A stretch of DNA of 64,000 bases. It comes from Brevibacillus brevis NBRC 100599 (lineage in GTDB: Bacteria > Bacillota > Bacilli > Brevibacillales > Brevibacillaceae). The notes under the pieces were generated by a model, which was not told the origin of the DNA, made no database searches, and saw nothing but the letters and a program-made list of their open reading frames with translations. Positions 1-8,958 of the stretch are shown here, one piece after another. The stretch covers positions 2,301,501 through 2,365,500 of the forward strand of contig NC_012491.1 in assembly GCF_000010165.1 (NCBI RefSeq). Direction: 5' to 3'. How positions within the stretch are numbered: the first letter of the stretch is position 1; every line of letters begins with the position of its first letter. The translations under genes were made by a program, and so were the position numbers.

Positions 1-82
1 ACCCAGAAGCGCGTTATTTCAACGCAGGTCCATCTATTTTTGAAGTTTAAAAATAAATGAAAATGGGAGAGAAGGGATTGAG

Positions 83-1948
83 TTGACGACGAGAAAGAAA
101 GATTTACGAGCCTACTTGAAAGACCATCTCCTAGTAGGAGATGGTGCAATGGCGACCCAGCTGCACGGGCTGGGCGTCCCGGTTGGCGTCAGCTTTGAGG
201 AGCTGTGTTTGTCCAACCCTCGTTTGGTGCATGAAGTTCATACGTCTTATTACCAGGCCGGTGCGCGTTTCCTAGAGACAAATACGTATTCTGCCAACCG
301 AGATGCATTGAGCCGTTACGGTCTGGAGCATAAGGTAGCCAGGATTAACCGGCTCGCAGTCGCCATTGCACGGGAAGCCGCACAGGACGACGCTTATGTG
401 GCTGGAAGCATCGGATCGATTTTGGCAGGACGGGTGAAGAAAAAGGTTTTGGATGAATACCGTGACCAGTATGAGGAACAGGCCATTGCCCTGTTACATG
501 CGGGGGTAGACGGACTGATTCTGGAGACGTTCTTGGACTTGGAGGAGCTGCTTCTGGCGATCGAGGTAATCCGCCCGCTCACAGATGTCCCTGTAATCGC
601 GCAGTTAGCCACTTTGGAAGTAGGGCGCACACGTGATGGTTACGCTTTGACAGATGCCTTTTCCGAGCTGAAAGCAGCGGGCGCTGACGTGGTCGGACTA
701 AACTGTCGACTTGGTCCCGCTGAACTCTTGCGCTCGTTTGAAAATACAGTGATTCCAGAAGATGCACTCCTATCCGTATTCCCGAATGCGGGGCGTCTGG
801 GGATGACTGACGGAGAATACGCTTTTAAATCATCACCTGAATACTTTGGACAAAGTGCGCTTCGCTTGCGTGAGCAGGGAGTTCGGTTGATTGGTGGATG
901 CTGCGGAACCACACCTGCACATGTGAAGGCGATTGCGGATGCACTTGAATCTCTTGAACCGCAAGCGCGTGTGAACCCGACCATCGTTGCTGGAGATCGT
1001 CCTACGATTTCTGTGCAGAACACGAGGGAGAGGGAGAAACCAAGCATTGTCGAGCGTGTAAAAACAGCAACGACAATCATTGTCGAGTTTGATCCGCCAC
1101 GTGATCTGGATGCAGACCAATTTCTCCACGGATGCTGTGAGCTGCACAAAGCAGGAGCAGACGCGATTACGTTGGCGGATAACTCGTTGGCGACAGTGCG
1201 CATGAGCAACATGGCTCTCGGTGCCCTCATGAAGAGCAGACATGGAATCGATCCGCTCTTGCACCTTGCTTGCCGGGATCGCAATCTGATTGGACAGCAA
1301 TCGCACTTAATGGGCCTCAACGCTTTGGGGATTGACCAAATATTGGTGATTACTGGTGATCCATCACGCTTTGGTGACTTGCCAGGGGCCAGCTCGGTAT
1401 TTGATGTGACCTCGTTTGATCTGATTCGCATGGTGAAGCAGTTGAACGAAGGTGTTTCGTTCTCAGGACGTCCGTTAAAGCAAAAAGCCCAGTTTATCGT
1501 GGGCGCTGCCTTTAATCCGAATGTCCGAAATATGGATGCTGCCGTTGCCCGCTTGGAAAAGAAGGTCGAGGCAGGCGCGGATTACATTATGACGCAGCCT
1601 GTGTACGATGCGGAGTCGATTCGGAATGTATACGAGGCGACGAAGCATATTGGCATTCCTGTCTTTATCGGGATCATGCCGCTGACCAGCTCGCGCAATG
1701 CGGAGTTCCTGCATAATGAAGTGCCGGGAATCAAGCTATCGACAGAAGCTCTAGAACGGATGAAAAAGGTACAGGGAGAAGCCGCCAGACAGGAAGGAAT
1801 CGCAATCGCGAAGGAATTGGTTGATACGGCCGTTCGTTACTTCAATGGCATCTATTTGATTACACCTTTTAATTATTACGAGATGGCGGCAGAGCTCATT
1901 CAATATACCCGCCAACAAAGCTCTTTGGTGAGGATGGCTCAGACGTAA
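83..1948 (+). CDS. Bifunctional homocysteine S-methyltransferase / methylenetetrahydrofolate reductase
   Basis: A 621-residue fusion. The N-terminal half (about 10-290) is a homocysteine S-methyltransferase: it starts with a GDGAMATQL motif and carries the three zinc-binding cysteines, one in GLNCRLGP and two in GGCCGTTP. The C-terminal half (about 320-610) is a MetF-type MTHFR barrel, with FEFD-like 'VEFDPPRDLD', 'LLHLACRDRN' and 'ITGDPSRFGD'. The fusion is the YitJ type of Bacillus and probably couples 5-methyl-THF formation to methionine synthesis in the cytoplasm. The start is TTG, preceded by a GAGAGAAGGG ribosome binding site. YitJ genes are often under a SAM riboswitch, but only 82 bases of leader are visible and none can be recognised. 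Confidence 0.93.
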   Translation: MTTRKKDLRAYLKDHLLVGDGAMATQLHGLGVPVGVSFEELCLSNPRLVHEVHTSYYQAGARFLETNTYSANRDALSRYGLEHKVARINRLAVAIAREAAQDDAYVAGSIGSILAGRVKKKVLDEYRDQYEEQAIALLHAGVDGLILETFLDLEELLLAIEVIRPLTDVPVIAQLATLEVGRTRDGYALTDAFSELKAAGADVVGLNCRLGPAELLRSFENTVIPEDALLSVFPNAGRLGMTDGEYAFKSSPEYFGQSALRLREQGVRLIGGCCGTTPAHVKAIADALESLEPQARVNPTIVAGDRPTISVQNTREREKPSIVERVKTATTIIVEFDPPRDLDADQFLHGCCELHKAGADAITLADNSLATVRMSNMALGALMKSRHGIDPLLHLACRDRNLIGQQSHLMGLNALGIDQILVITGDPSRFGDLPGASSVFDVTSFDLIRMVKQLNEGVSFSGRPLKQKAQFIVGAAFNPNVRNMDAAVARLEKKVEAGADYIMTQPVYDAESIRNVYEATKHIGIPVFIGIMPLTSSRNAEFLHNEVPGIKLSTEALERMKKVQGEAARQEGIAIAKELVDTAVRYFNGIYLITPFNYYEMAAELIQYTRQQSSLVRMAQT

Positions 1949-1971
1949 CGGTTTGCGCCAGTTAAATAGGG

Positions 1972-2025
1972 AAGGCCTATGTGTATAGACAGGCTATAGC
2001 CTTGCGTCTATTACACATGGGCCTT
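1972..2025. terminator. Strong hairpin between convergent genes
   Basis: Nearly perfect inverted repeat. Left arm 1972-1990 (AAGGCCTATGTGTATAGAC) pairs with right arm 2006-2025. It lies between the MTHFR fusion and the convergent CotS-like gene, and its right arm contains the stop codon of the latter. No long U run follows on either strand, so the calling as a bidirectional terminator rests on position and stem strength. Confidence 0.6.
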
Positions 2026-2997
2026 CATTTCGTCTAGCATAAACGCTATTTTGAGAGCTTCTCGATTGCAAAACTGTTGAATCTCAGCAATGTTCATCTG
2101 GTCATACTGCTTTTTGCGTAAAAAACGTTCAATGATATGCGGGAAAGCGAGATCGACAAAGAGTAAATGCAGTTGCCTAATCGAGAGGGGATTTTCTCGG
2201 AGATAGCCACGCAATAAATGAGAGAACAAGTCCTCGTTCCACTGGTCATTTTTTCGCATAGCAAGGGAGAGAACACGCGCAATGTCTTTGGACGGAAAAT
2301 CGTAGCGAACGTCCTCCCAGTCAATGATTGCAATTCTTTGATTACTGACGAGCAAATTCCCATTGTTAAAATCTCCGTGACAGAGGAAGTGCTTGGTCAA
2401 TGGCTCCCTTTTCCATGTCGAGAAGTATGGAGAGGATAGTAAATGTTCCTTGGCTGTCACCCCTGCTTGTTTAAAAAAAGGGAGGTATTCCGCGATAGTA
2501 GCGTATTTTCGATCATTTTTCCCAGTGTGTTGAAGCTCCCACTTCTCAAGGGCAGCTAAATCTGTTTTGTACTCCGCGGACCATTTCTCTGCTCCATTGT
2601 AAAGTTTGCCGTACTTGGAGGAAAAACCGAGCGATCTCGCATGAATTTTGCCTAATACCGTGCCGATGCGTTCCATTCGAAGAGGGGAAGTATACGCAAT
2701 ATTTGGCCAGGAGAGCCGTTGGTGGAGAACGAAAAGCTTTTCTTTATGAGTGATGTAGCGCTTATTATTTTTGGTGCGTTGAATGTCGGGGATGTGTACC
2801 CCATTTTTACGCAAATGCGCTTCTGCATTCAGGATGAAATGTAAACGTTCCTTTTGCAGAGGGAAAGCTTTTCCGATGAATTTCCCATTGGTTGTTTCCA
2901 AGTAAATGACGAGTGACTTGGGTGTATCTCGAATGGTTTTGTGTTGCAAAACAGTCATGTCGTATTTGTTCTGGATTTTTTTGATGAGGTCGTCCAC
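2011..2997 (-). CDS. CotS/YutH/YsxE-like spore-coat-associated kinase-fold protein
   Basis: 328 residues with the aminoglycoside-phosphotransferase/protein-kinase-like fold. The Brenner-type loop reads 'HGDFNNGNLL' (about residue 211) and the metal-binding segment 'IIDWEDVRYDFPSKDIARV'. Length and motifs fit the CotS/CotI/YutH family of Bacilli, whose members are spore coat proteins; at least one (CotH-unrelated) subgroup may phosphorylate small molecules. The start is GTG after GGGAGGGG. Substrate is unknown. A general choline/aminoglycoside kinase is the alternative, but the lack of neighbours for such a pathway and the spore-forming host favour the coat family. Confidence 0.72.
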   Translation of the reverse strand: MDDLIKKIQNKYDMTVLQHKTIRDTPKSLVIYLETTNGKFIGKAFPLQKERLHFILNAEAHLRKNGVHIPDIQRTKNNKRYITHKEKLFVLHQRLSWPNIAYTSPLRMERIGTVLGKIHARSLGFSSKYGKLYNGAEKWSAEYKTDLAALEKWELQHTGKNDRKYATIAEYLPFFKQAGVTAKEHLLSSPYFSTWKREPLTKHFLCHGDFNNGNLLVSNQRIAIIDWEDVRYDFPSKDIARVLSLAMRKNDQWNEDLFSHLLRGYLRENPLSIRQLHLLFVDLAFPHIIERFLRKKQYDQMNIAEIQQFCNREALKIAFMLDEMKAHV

Positions 2998-3070
2998 TGC
3001 TGATGCCCCTCCCTGCGTACAGAGCTACAAGTATTGTACGGAAGAAGAGATGTGGTTGACACGAAAGGCC

Positions 3071-3649
3071 CTACTTAGCAGGCGAGGGTAGAGGGTGCCA
3101 ATTCATCTCGCGTAAAAAATGACTCAGCTCTGTAAACTTGGCGATGCGTTCCTCACGTGTAAAAGATGCGTTAGCCCCACTGGTAGACGGGACGACAAAC
3201 ACATAGCTGCCAGACCATTCTTCTGTTCCAAAGTACCTGATTGGTTGCAGCCCCAGTGAAATTGCCTCTTTCTTTTGGCCAGTCGCGTGACGAAAAGCAG
3301 TAATACCGTTAAAACAAATGACACGAGGCCGGTAAGTCTGGATCATTTGGACGAACAGCTCTGTACCTGCGGCGTAATCCTCGTTGCGTAGGTCTGTTGC
3401 GGAGCGGGTAGGACGTGAGACCAGATCGGTAATGCCATAGTTGTAGTCTAAGAGGGTAGCCGTTTCCTCTGGCAAGAGCTTGTGAGGTGTCAGGCCGCCT
3501 TCGTACAATCCGCGCCAAAACAGGTTGGCTGGATTGGCGTAGTGGAAACCCGTTGTAGCCGATATACGTCCTGGATTGATACCGCAAAATAAAACCGCCA
3601 AATCACGGCGAATGTATGTGGGCAACCATTTTTCTGTGAACTCGACCAA
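3071..3649 (-). CDS. mug: G/U mismatch-specific uracil-DNA glycosylase (Mug family)
   Basis: The protein carries the Mug/TDG active-site signature 'VLFCGINPGRISATTGFHYANPANLFW', in which the GINPG segment holds the catalytic Asn, followed by 'VPSTSGANASF' near the C terminus, the second conserved motif. It removes uracil and related bases from mismatches in base excision repair. The open frame extends 11 codons further upstream, but a TTG at 3649 sits six bases behind AGGAGGGG and is the likely start, giving 192 residues. It is monocistronic, downstream of a small-protein gene and its terminator. Confidence 0.88.
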   Translation of the reverse strand: MVEFTEKWLPTYIRRDLAVLFCGINPGRISATTGFHYANPANLFWRGLYEGGLTPHKLLPEETATLLDYNYGITDLVSRPTRSATDLRNEDYAAGTELFVQMIQTYRPRVICFNGITAFRHATGQKKEAISLGLQPIRYFGTEEWSGSYVFVVPSTSGANASFTREERIAKFTELSHFLREMNWHPLPSPAK

Positions 3650-3707
3650 AGCGAACCCCTCCTGTTTACCACATTGTAGCACATCAGTGAGCGCTTTCAG
3701 AAAGAAG

Positions 3708-3735
3708 CAAAAAAAGCTGCCGGACTCGGCAGCTT
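3708..3735 (-). terminator. Intrinsic terminator
   Basis: Stem GCTGCCG / CGGCAGC (3716-3722 with 3727-3733) followed on the minus strand by a run of seven U. It ends the small-protein gene at 3764-3913. Confidence 0.85.
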
Positions 3736-3763
3736 CAAGCTATATAGGCTCAAGTATTGGATC

Positions 3764-3913
3764 TTATAACTGGGGAAGCGGATACGGCAGCACTTGCTGT
3801 GGCTCATTGAACGTGAATTGCTCCATTTCATTCCGGACGTATCTTTTCGTCTCGAATGGAACGACTTCTTGTTCTTCATTCCCCCACAACCAATTCGACA
3901 GCATTTGTATCAT
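3764..3913 (-). CDS. Small acidic protein of unknown function (49 aa)
   Basis: A 49-residue frame starting ATG at 3913, seven bases behind a clear GGAGGG and ending just before its own intrinsic terminator. The product starts MIQMLSNWLWGNEEQEVVPF and ends in a Pro-rich stretch 'EPQQVLPYPLPQL'. No family is recognised. The match of ribosome binding site, start, sensible amino-acid composition and terminator makes it a real gene rather than a chance frame. The same frame is open far upstream (to 4114), but no other start has a binding site. Confidence 0.62.
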   Translation of the reverse strand: MIQMLSNWLWGNEEQEVVPFETKRYVRNEMEQFTFNEPQQVLPYPLPQL

Positions 3914-4056
3914 AAGGATACCCTCCACTTTGTGGAAATGTTTTACATGTTCATCATACTCCAGTTGAGGGCAGTTTTGGTTGGGTAGGTGTGAATAAGG
4001 CGTGAAGAAATGGTGGATAGAAAGTGAACAAAAATGAAGCGGTTTCACAGGGCTTC

Positions 4057-4111
4057 GCAAAAAAGCGAAAAGAAATCCGCCTGTACGAGCGGACTCTTTT
4101 CGCTTTTTTGC
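4057..4111. terminator. Bidirectional terminator
   Basis: Perfect 17-bp arms GCAAAAAAGCGAAAAGA (4057-4073) and its complement (4095-4111). A and T runs at the bases allow termination on both strands. It ends the SDR gene on the minus strand. Confidence 0.85.
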
Positions 4112-4121
4112 CATGTCATTT

Positions 4122-4841
4122 CTATGGATTGGTGGACCACAGTCCAGCAGATTTCACAAAAATACGTTTGTTCAGCTTCAGCTGGCTAACCACGAACTCA
4201 GCAATATCCTCAGGCTGCATCGTATTCTCAGGATTTCCGTCTGTCAGACCCAAGTCCAAAGCCAAATCGGTAGCTACCGTACTCGGCGTCAGCGCCGTGA
4301 CTCGGATGTTGTGTTTGCGTACCTCAAGAGCCAAAGACTCTGTCAGACCAAGAACGCCGAACTTGGATGCGCTGTACGCACTGGTAAGAGGAGCACCTTT
4401 TTGTCCTGCCGTGGAAGAAATGTTGATAATGTCACCGGCGTTTTGCTCCATCATGCCTGGAAGCACCGCGCGAGTCACGTAATAAACACCCATCAGGTTA
4501 ACTTGGATGATTTGCTCCCATTCGCTTGTTTCCAGGTCCATGAACTTGCCGAATTTGGCAACGCCCGCATTATTGATCAGAATATCAATCTGACCCAGTT
4601 CATTTTTGATAGAAGCAACAGCTGTTGTGACAGCATCGTAATTGGATACGTCTGCGGTCGCAATTGCTACCTTGACGCCATATGCTTCTACTTCCTTGGC
4701 GACCTGCTTTAGATTTTCTTCAGAGCGAGCCAAGAGACCGAGATGCACGCCTTCCTTTGCCAGGGCGATTGCAATTGCGCGGCCAATACCTTTACCTGCA
4801 CCCGTAATGAATGCGGTTTTACCTTTTAGTTCGATAGCCAA
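4122..4841 (-). CDS. Short-chain dehydrogenase/reductase, FabG-like
   Basis: 239 residues of the classical SDR fold. Cofactor motif [10 protein letters not shown] at residues 14-23, NNAG at about 90, and the catalytic Ser-Tyr-Lys in '[22 protein letters not shown]'. An Ala-Arg-Ser turn after the second strand suggests NADP(H). It is annotated as 3-ketoacyl-ACP reductase in relatives, but it stands alone, not with fatty-acid genes, and substrate cannot be read from sequence. Start ATG behind AAGGAG. It shares a direction with the M32 peptidase upstream but is separated by that gene's terminator. Confidence 0.85.
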   Translation of the reverse strand: MAIELKGKTAFITGAGKGIGRAIAIALAKEGVHLGLLARSEENLKQVAKEVEAYGVKVAIATADVSNYDAVTTAVASIKNELGQIDILINNAGVAKFGKFMDLETSEWEQIIQVNLMGVYYVTRAVLPGMMEQNAGDIINISSTAGQKGAPLTSAYSASKFGVLGLTESLALEVRKHNIRVTALTPSTVATDLALDLGLTDGNPENTMQPEDIAEFVVSQLKLNKRIFVKSAGLWSTNP

Positions 4842-4969
4842 ACGAAAAACACTCCTTTTTCAAGACAATAGGAATCTCATGTATATTGTGCAGTGTACTA
4901 GCATTTATCCCCGGAGGGAAGGATGCACTTTTATGTACGTAGGTTACGAAAGGTAACTATATAAAGGAA

Positions 4970-4997
4970 AATGTCCTCCCTGAGTAGGGAGAACATT
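4970..4997 (-). terminator. Intrinsic terminator of the M32 carboxypeptidase
   Basis: Arms AATGTTCTCCCT and AGGGAGGACATT on the minus strand with a four-base loop, followed by TTCCTTT. It sits 22 bases after the peptidase stop codon. Confidence 0.8.
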
Positions 4998-5018
4998 GGA
5001 TAGTAAGGGTAGAACTGC

Positions 5019-6539
5019 TTACAGCTTGTATACGTCTGTGTATTTTTTCTCGAGGTAATTCATCAAGTAAGTTGCATTTGTACCTTCGCCTGTAATCGCT
5101 TGAACGAGTTCACGAGGGCTCTTCATTTTACCGTACTGATGGATTTTTTCCTTGAGCCATTCACGGATCGGCGCGAAATCGCCTTTTGCGATCAGCTCTT
5201 CGTAACCGTTAATCTCATTCTCCATAACGTGGACGAATTGTGCCGCATACACATTACCCAGCGAGTAAGTCGGGAAGTAACCGATCATTCCGCCAGACCA
5301 GTGAACATCCTGAAGCACACCCAATGCATCTGTCGGTGGCTCAACACCCAAGTATTCTTTCATTTTTTCGTTCCAGATTTTTGGCAGATCAGCCACTTGA
5401 ATGGTTTGATTGATCAAGCCTTTCTCGATCTCGTAGCGGATCATGACATGCAGGTTGTACGTCAACTCATCTGCCTCTGTCCGGATAAAGGAAGGAGTAA
5501 CAGCGTTAACTGCACGATGCAGGTCTTCTACAGATACGCCTTCGAACTGGGTAGGGAACGCTTTTTGCAGGTCCGCGAAAAAGTGGTTCCAGAATGGCAG
5601 ACTGCGTCCGACCATGTTTTCCCAGTAGCGGGATTGAGATTCGTGAATCCCCATGGAGGTACCATCGCACAGAGGCGTGAACAGCAGGTCTGGATTGATG
5701 TTCTGCTCGTACATCGCGTGGCCAGCCTCGTGAATACAACTAAAGAGCGCAGAATTGAAATCATTTTCAGCGTAGCGCGTCGTAATGCGGACATCTCCAG
5801 GGTTGAAGGTGGTGCAGAACGGATGCGCACTGCGATCCATGCGGCCAGACTTGAAGTCGTATCCGATTTTCTCGAGGATATAACGGCTGAATGCTTCCTG
5901 GTCTGCCACTGGGAAGTTTTTCGTCAAGAAGGAGGTGTCTGGCTTGTTCGGAGAGTCTGCGATCGCTTTTACCAGCTTGACGGTTTTCTCACGCAAGGTG
6001 GCGAAGATCGGATCGAGCTGATCGACAGTCATGCCAGGCTCGTACATGTCCAAGAGGGTGTTGTACTTGTTTTTGCCGTCATTCCCCCAATATTCGATGA
6101 ACTCGAGCTGGAAGTTCACGATTTTCTCGAGGTATGGCTGGAACATGGAAAAGTCGTTGTTGGCACGAGCTTCTTCCCATACCGTTTCTGCCTTGGCTGT
6201 CAGTACAACGTACTCCTGATGTCTGTCAGCAGGAATTTTCTTGTTACGGTCAAATTCCTTTTTGCATTCCAGCACACTGTGACGGGTAATTTCATCCAAT
6301 GTTTCGAGGACAGATGGCTCACTCAGCTCTGCCAAAAGCGCTTCCATTTCTTTAGACGTCGCCAGCTTGAATTGCTCGCCAGCCAAAGTCCCGATGATTT
6401 CCGAGCGGGCATCCATTCCATTGCGAGGCGCTTGTGTAGCCTTGTCCCAATAAAGAACGTTCAGTGCTTGCGTGTAGCTGGTTATTTTTTTCACATAGTC
6501 ACGGAATTCTACCGCACGTGTTTCTACAGTCGTTGACAT
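5019..6539 (-). CDS. Carboxypeptidase Taq family metallopeptidase (M32)
   Basis: 506 residues, the usual length of M32 enzymes (YpwA of B. subtilis). The zinc-binding HExxH is 'IHEAGHAMYEQ' near residue 268, followed by the M32 landmarks 'GIHESQSRYWENMVGRS' (third ligand Glu), 'IRTEADELTYNLHVMIRYEIEK' and 'DVHWSGGMIGYFPTYSLGN'. It is a cytoplasmic, broad-specificity metal carboxypeptidase that trims peptides from the C terminus. Start ATG behind GGAGG (GGGAGGAACCCTATG). Monocistronic. Confidence 0.95.
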   Translation of the reverse strand: MSTTVETRAVEFRDYVKKITSYTQALNVLYWDKATQAPRNGMDARSEIIGTLAGEQFKLATSKEMEALLAELSEPSVLETLDEITRHSVLECKKEFDRNKKIPADRHQEYVVLTAKAETVWEEARANNDFSMFQPYLEKIVNFQLEFIEYWGNDGKNKYNTLLDMYEPGMTVDQLDPIFATLREKTVKLVKAIADSPNKPDTSFLTKNFPVADQEAFSRYILEKIGYDFKSGRMDRSAHPFCTTFNPGDVRITTRYAENDFNSALFSCIHEAGHAMYEQNINPDLLFTPLCDGTSMGIHESQSRYWENMVGRSLPFWNHFFADLQKAFPTQFEGVSVEDLHRAVNAVTPSFIRTEADELTYNLHVMIRYEIEKGLINQTIQVADLPKIWNEKMKEYLGVEPPTDALGVLQDVHWSGGMIGYFPTYSLGNVYAAQFVHVMENEINGYEELIAKGDFAPIREWLKEKIHQYGKMKSPRELVQAITGEGTNATYLMNYLEKKYTDVYKL

Positions 6540-6725
6540 AGGGTTCCTCCCATAAATTTTTCATGTTCTGGTAATGGATAGGTAAGTCATGCAGTCAAAA
6601 AATTTTTACTACTGAATATTATATCGGTTTAACGAAAAATTACTAGGTGGATGCGGCAAGCATTTGTCGGTATAATCGTAGAGGAAACGAATGTGTTACT
6701 TATTTGCGATGACAGGAGAATGAAG

Positions 6726-8324
6726 ATGAGTCAATCCAATCCCCAATGGGAAAATGAGATAGCAAAACGCCGTACCTTCGCCATCATCTCCCACCCGGAT
6801 GCGGGTAAAACGACAATGACGGAAAAGCTGCTCTACTACGGCGGAGCCATCCGTGAAGCAGGGGTGGTCAAGGGGCGCAAAAATTCCAAGCATGCCACCT
6901 CCGACTGGATGGAGATCGAGAAAAAACGTGGAATCTCCGTTACGTCTAGTGCGATGGATTTCGAATACAACGGACACCACATCAACATTTTGGATACGCC
7001 TGGTCACCAGGACTTCAGTGAAGATACGTACCGCACGCTGACGGCTGCTGATGCTGCTGTGATGATTATCGACGTAGCAAAAGGGGTAGAGGCACAGACG
7101 ATCAAGCTGTTCAAGGTCTGTCGCATGCGTGGTATTCCGATCTTTACGTTCGTGAACAAGCTGGACCGCCACGGTAAAGATCCATTCGAGCTCTTGGAAG
7201 AAATTGAGCGCGTATTGGGTATTCGTTCTTATCCGATGAACTGGCCGATTGGGATGGGAAGCTATTTCAGCGGCGTATTTGACCGTATGAAGTCCCGTGT
7301 CGAGCTGTACCAAAACAATACACAGCACGAAGAGATTTCCTTTTTCCCTGTAGAGGGAGCAGAAGATCCATTGATCGGTGATCGTGTCGGTCAAGAACTG
7401 TGGCAGCAATTGCAGGACGAAATCTCGCTGCTGGATGTTGCGGGAGATGAATACGATCCGGAACTGATCAACAAAGGGCAACTGACGCCTGTTTTCTTCG
7501 GAAGTGCCATCAATAACTTCGGTGTACAAACATTCCTGGATAACTTCCTGCAAATGGCGCCAGCACCTTCTGCGAAGAAGAGTACAGAAGGCTTGATTGA
7601 TCCGTATACGAATGAGTTTTCCGGCTTCATCTTTAAAATCCAAGCCAATATGAACCCAGCTCACCGAGATCGGATCGCTTTCTTGCGTATTTGCTCCGGC
7701 AAGTTTGAGCGGGGGATGGCAGTCAAGCACGTCCGTCTTGGCAAAGACATCAAATTGGCGCAGCCGGTACAGTTTATGGCACAGGACCGCGAAATAGTCG
7801 ATGAATCGTTCGCGGGAGATGTTATCGGTCTTTTCGACCCGGGCATTTTCCAGATCGGCGATACACTCTGCGTCGGAAAATCGTTTGAGTACGAAGAAAT
7901 GCCGCACTTCTCGCCGGAGTTTTTCTCCAAGGTGATGGTGAAGGACGCGATGAAGCACAAGCAATTCCAAAAAGGGATCATGCAGTTGACCGAGGAAGGG
8001 ACAGTGCAGTTATTCCGTACCCATCCGATGGAAGAGCTGATTCTTGGTGTCGTAGGTGTGCTGCAGTTCGAGGTACTGGAATACCGTTTGAAAGCCGAGT
8101 ACGGGGTAGACATCATGCTGACTCGTATGCCGTATCAAATCGCTCGCTGGCTCGAAGGGGAGAAAGCAGACCTCGATGCTGTGAAGAACCGAACCGTTTC
8201 TGACCGTTATGGCCGTCCGGTTATGCTGTTTGAGAGCGAGTACCAGCTGCGTGTCGCGATGGATAAGTACTCGAATATCAAGTTCCACGACAGTTCACTT
8301 GGTTTGAAATCCGTACATTCTTAA
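6726..8324 (+). CDS. prfC: Peptide chain release factor 3 (GTPase)
   Basis: 532 residues. GTPase motifs: P-loop 'SHPDAGKTT', switch I 'KKRGISVTSS', G3 'DTPGHQDF', G4 'NKLD'. Domains II and III follow to the C terminus. RF3 recycles RF1/RF2 from the ribosome after termination. An upstream ATG at 6720 and a longer frame from 6651 exist, but only the ATG at 6726 has proper spacing (seven bases) from AGGAG. Many Bacilli lack RF3; it is present in Brevibacillus-type genomes. It is monocistronic and ends at a strong terminator. Confidence 0.95.
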   Translation: MSQSNPQWENEIAKRRTFAIISHPDAGKTTMTEKLLYYGGAIREAGVVKGRKNSKHATSDWMEIEKKRGISVTSSAMDFEYNGHHINILDTPGHQDFSEDTYRTLTAADAAVMIIDVAKGVEAQTIKLFKVCRMRGIPIFTFVNKLDRHGKDPFELLEEIERVLGIRSYPMNWPIGMGSYFSGVFDRMKSRVELYQNNTQHEEISFFPVEGAEDPLIGDRVGQELWQQLQDEISLLDVAGDEYDPELINKGQLTPVFFGSAINNFGVQTFLDNFLQMAPAPSAKKSTEGLIDPYTNEFSGFIFKIQANMNPAHRDRIAFLRICSGKFERGMAVKHVRLGKDIKLAQPVQFMAQDREIVDESFAGDVIGLFDPGIFQIGDTLCVGKSFEYEEMPHFSPEFFSKVMVKDAMKHKQFQKGIMQLTEEGTVQLFRTHPMEELILGVVGVLQFEVLEYRLKAEYGVDIMLTRMPYQIARWLEGEKADLDAVKNRTVSDRYGRPVMLFESEYQLRVAMDKYSNIKFHDSSLGLKSVHS

Positions 8325-8340
8325 TTAAAAATGGAATGAC

Positions 8341-8371
8341 AGGGCCTCCCGATCACGGTGAGGCCCTTTTT
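8341..8371 (+). terminator. Intrinsic terminator of prfC
   Basis: AGGGCCTC stem with GAGGCCCT and a U5 tail, 16 bases after the prfC stop. Confidence 0.88.
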
Positions 8372-8418
8372 GTCCCTCCTGAGGAGGCAAATGTAGTAGT
8401 TTGGCTCAGGAGACGCAG

Positions 8419-8958
8419 TTAGAACTCGATTTCAAAAAACCTGACCGCCTCCGTAGCATTTGGAAGGGTGATCATCCCTTTTTCTTGCAGACCGATTTTC
8501 TTTAGAAGATTGGCAGAAGATGCATTATCGGGGTTGGTGATTGCTACGATACGCTTTAAGCCGAAAACTTCTTTTCCGTGGGCAAGAACGGCAGAGGCTG
8601 CCTCATAGGCGTAGCCTTTGCTCCAGTATGCGGGTAGTAAGGCAAAGCCGATATCGACATCCTCCAACGAATCTCTCTTGATCAGCCCACATAAACCAAT
8701 CGGAACATTTCCTTCCTTCAGCTCTATCAAATACAGGCCAAAGCCATGCTTTTCATACATCGCGACAGCGCCATTCAAAATAAAGTTGCGGGCGTCTTCC
8801 GTCGTACGAAGACCACGATCGCCAATAAAACGGATCCAAGAAGGCTCATTCATCAGTTTCAAGACAAAATCAGCGTCTTCGGCAGTTTGCCAGCGGAGGA
8901 TGAGACGATCTGTTTCCAGCACTTTCAAAGAAACGACACCAGCCTTTGCTTTTATCAT
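8419..8958 (-). CDS. GNAT family N-acetyltransferase (RimJ/RimL type)
   Basis: 179 residues. 'LETDRLILRWQTAEDADFVLKLMNEP' is the typical RimL-like start; 'IGFALLPAYWSKGYAYEAASAVLAHG' is the acetyl-CoA-binding motif A region, then 'IVAITNPDNASSANLLKKIGL'. It transfers acetyl groups from acetyl-CoA, possibly to a ribosomal protein N terminus or a small amine; the substrate is not predictable. Its ATG follows the TAA of the M24 peptidase directly (TAAATG), so it is translated by coupling as the second gene of that operon. Confidence 0.87.
   Translation of the reverse strand: MIKAKAGVVSLKVLETDRLILRWQTAEDADFVLKLMNEPSWIRFIGDRGLRTTEDARNFILNGAVAMYEKHGFGLYLIELKEGNVPIGLCGLIKRDSLEDVDIGFALLPAYWSKGYAYEAASAVLAHGKEVFGLKRIVAITNPDNASSANLLKKIGLQEKGMITLPNATEAVRFFEIEF

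Noticed and set aside
1-82. Possible SAM riboswitch before the homocysteine methyltransferase
   Set aside because: YitJ-type genes often have one, but the visible 82 bases show no S-box core and no terminator.
2218-2439. Plus-strand 73-codon frame inside the CotS-like gene
   Set aside because: Antisense to a gene with kinase-fold motifs and no binding site.
5100-6536. Long plus-strand open frame (478 codons) antisense to the M32 carboxypeptidase
   Set aside because: It mirrors the coding strand of a gene with intact family motifs, has no ribosome binding site and an unnatural composition.
6696-7970. Long minus-strand open frame (424 codons) antisense to prfC
   Set aside because: Shadow of a well-conserved GTPase gene; no own start signal or protein-like pattern.
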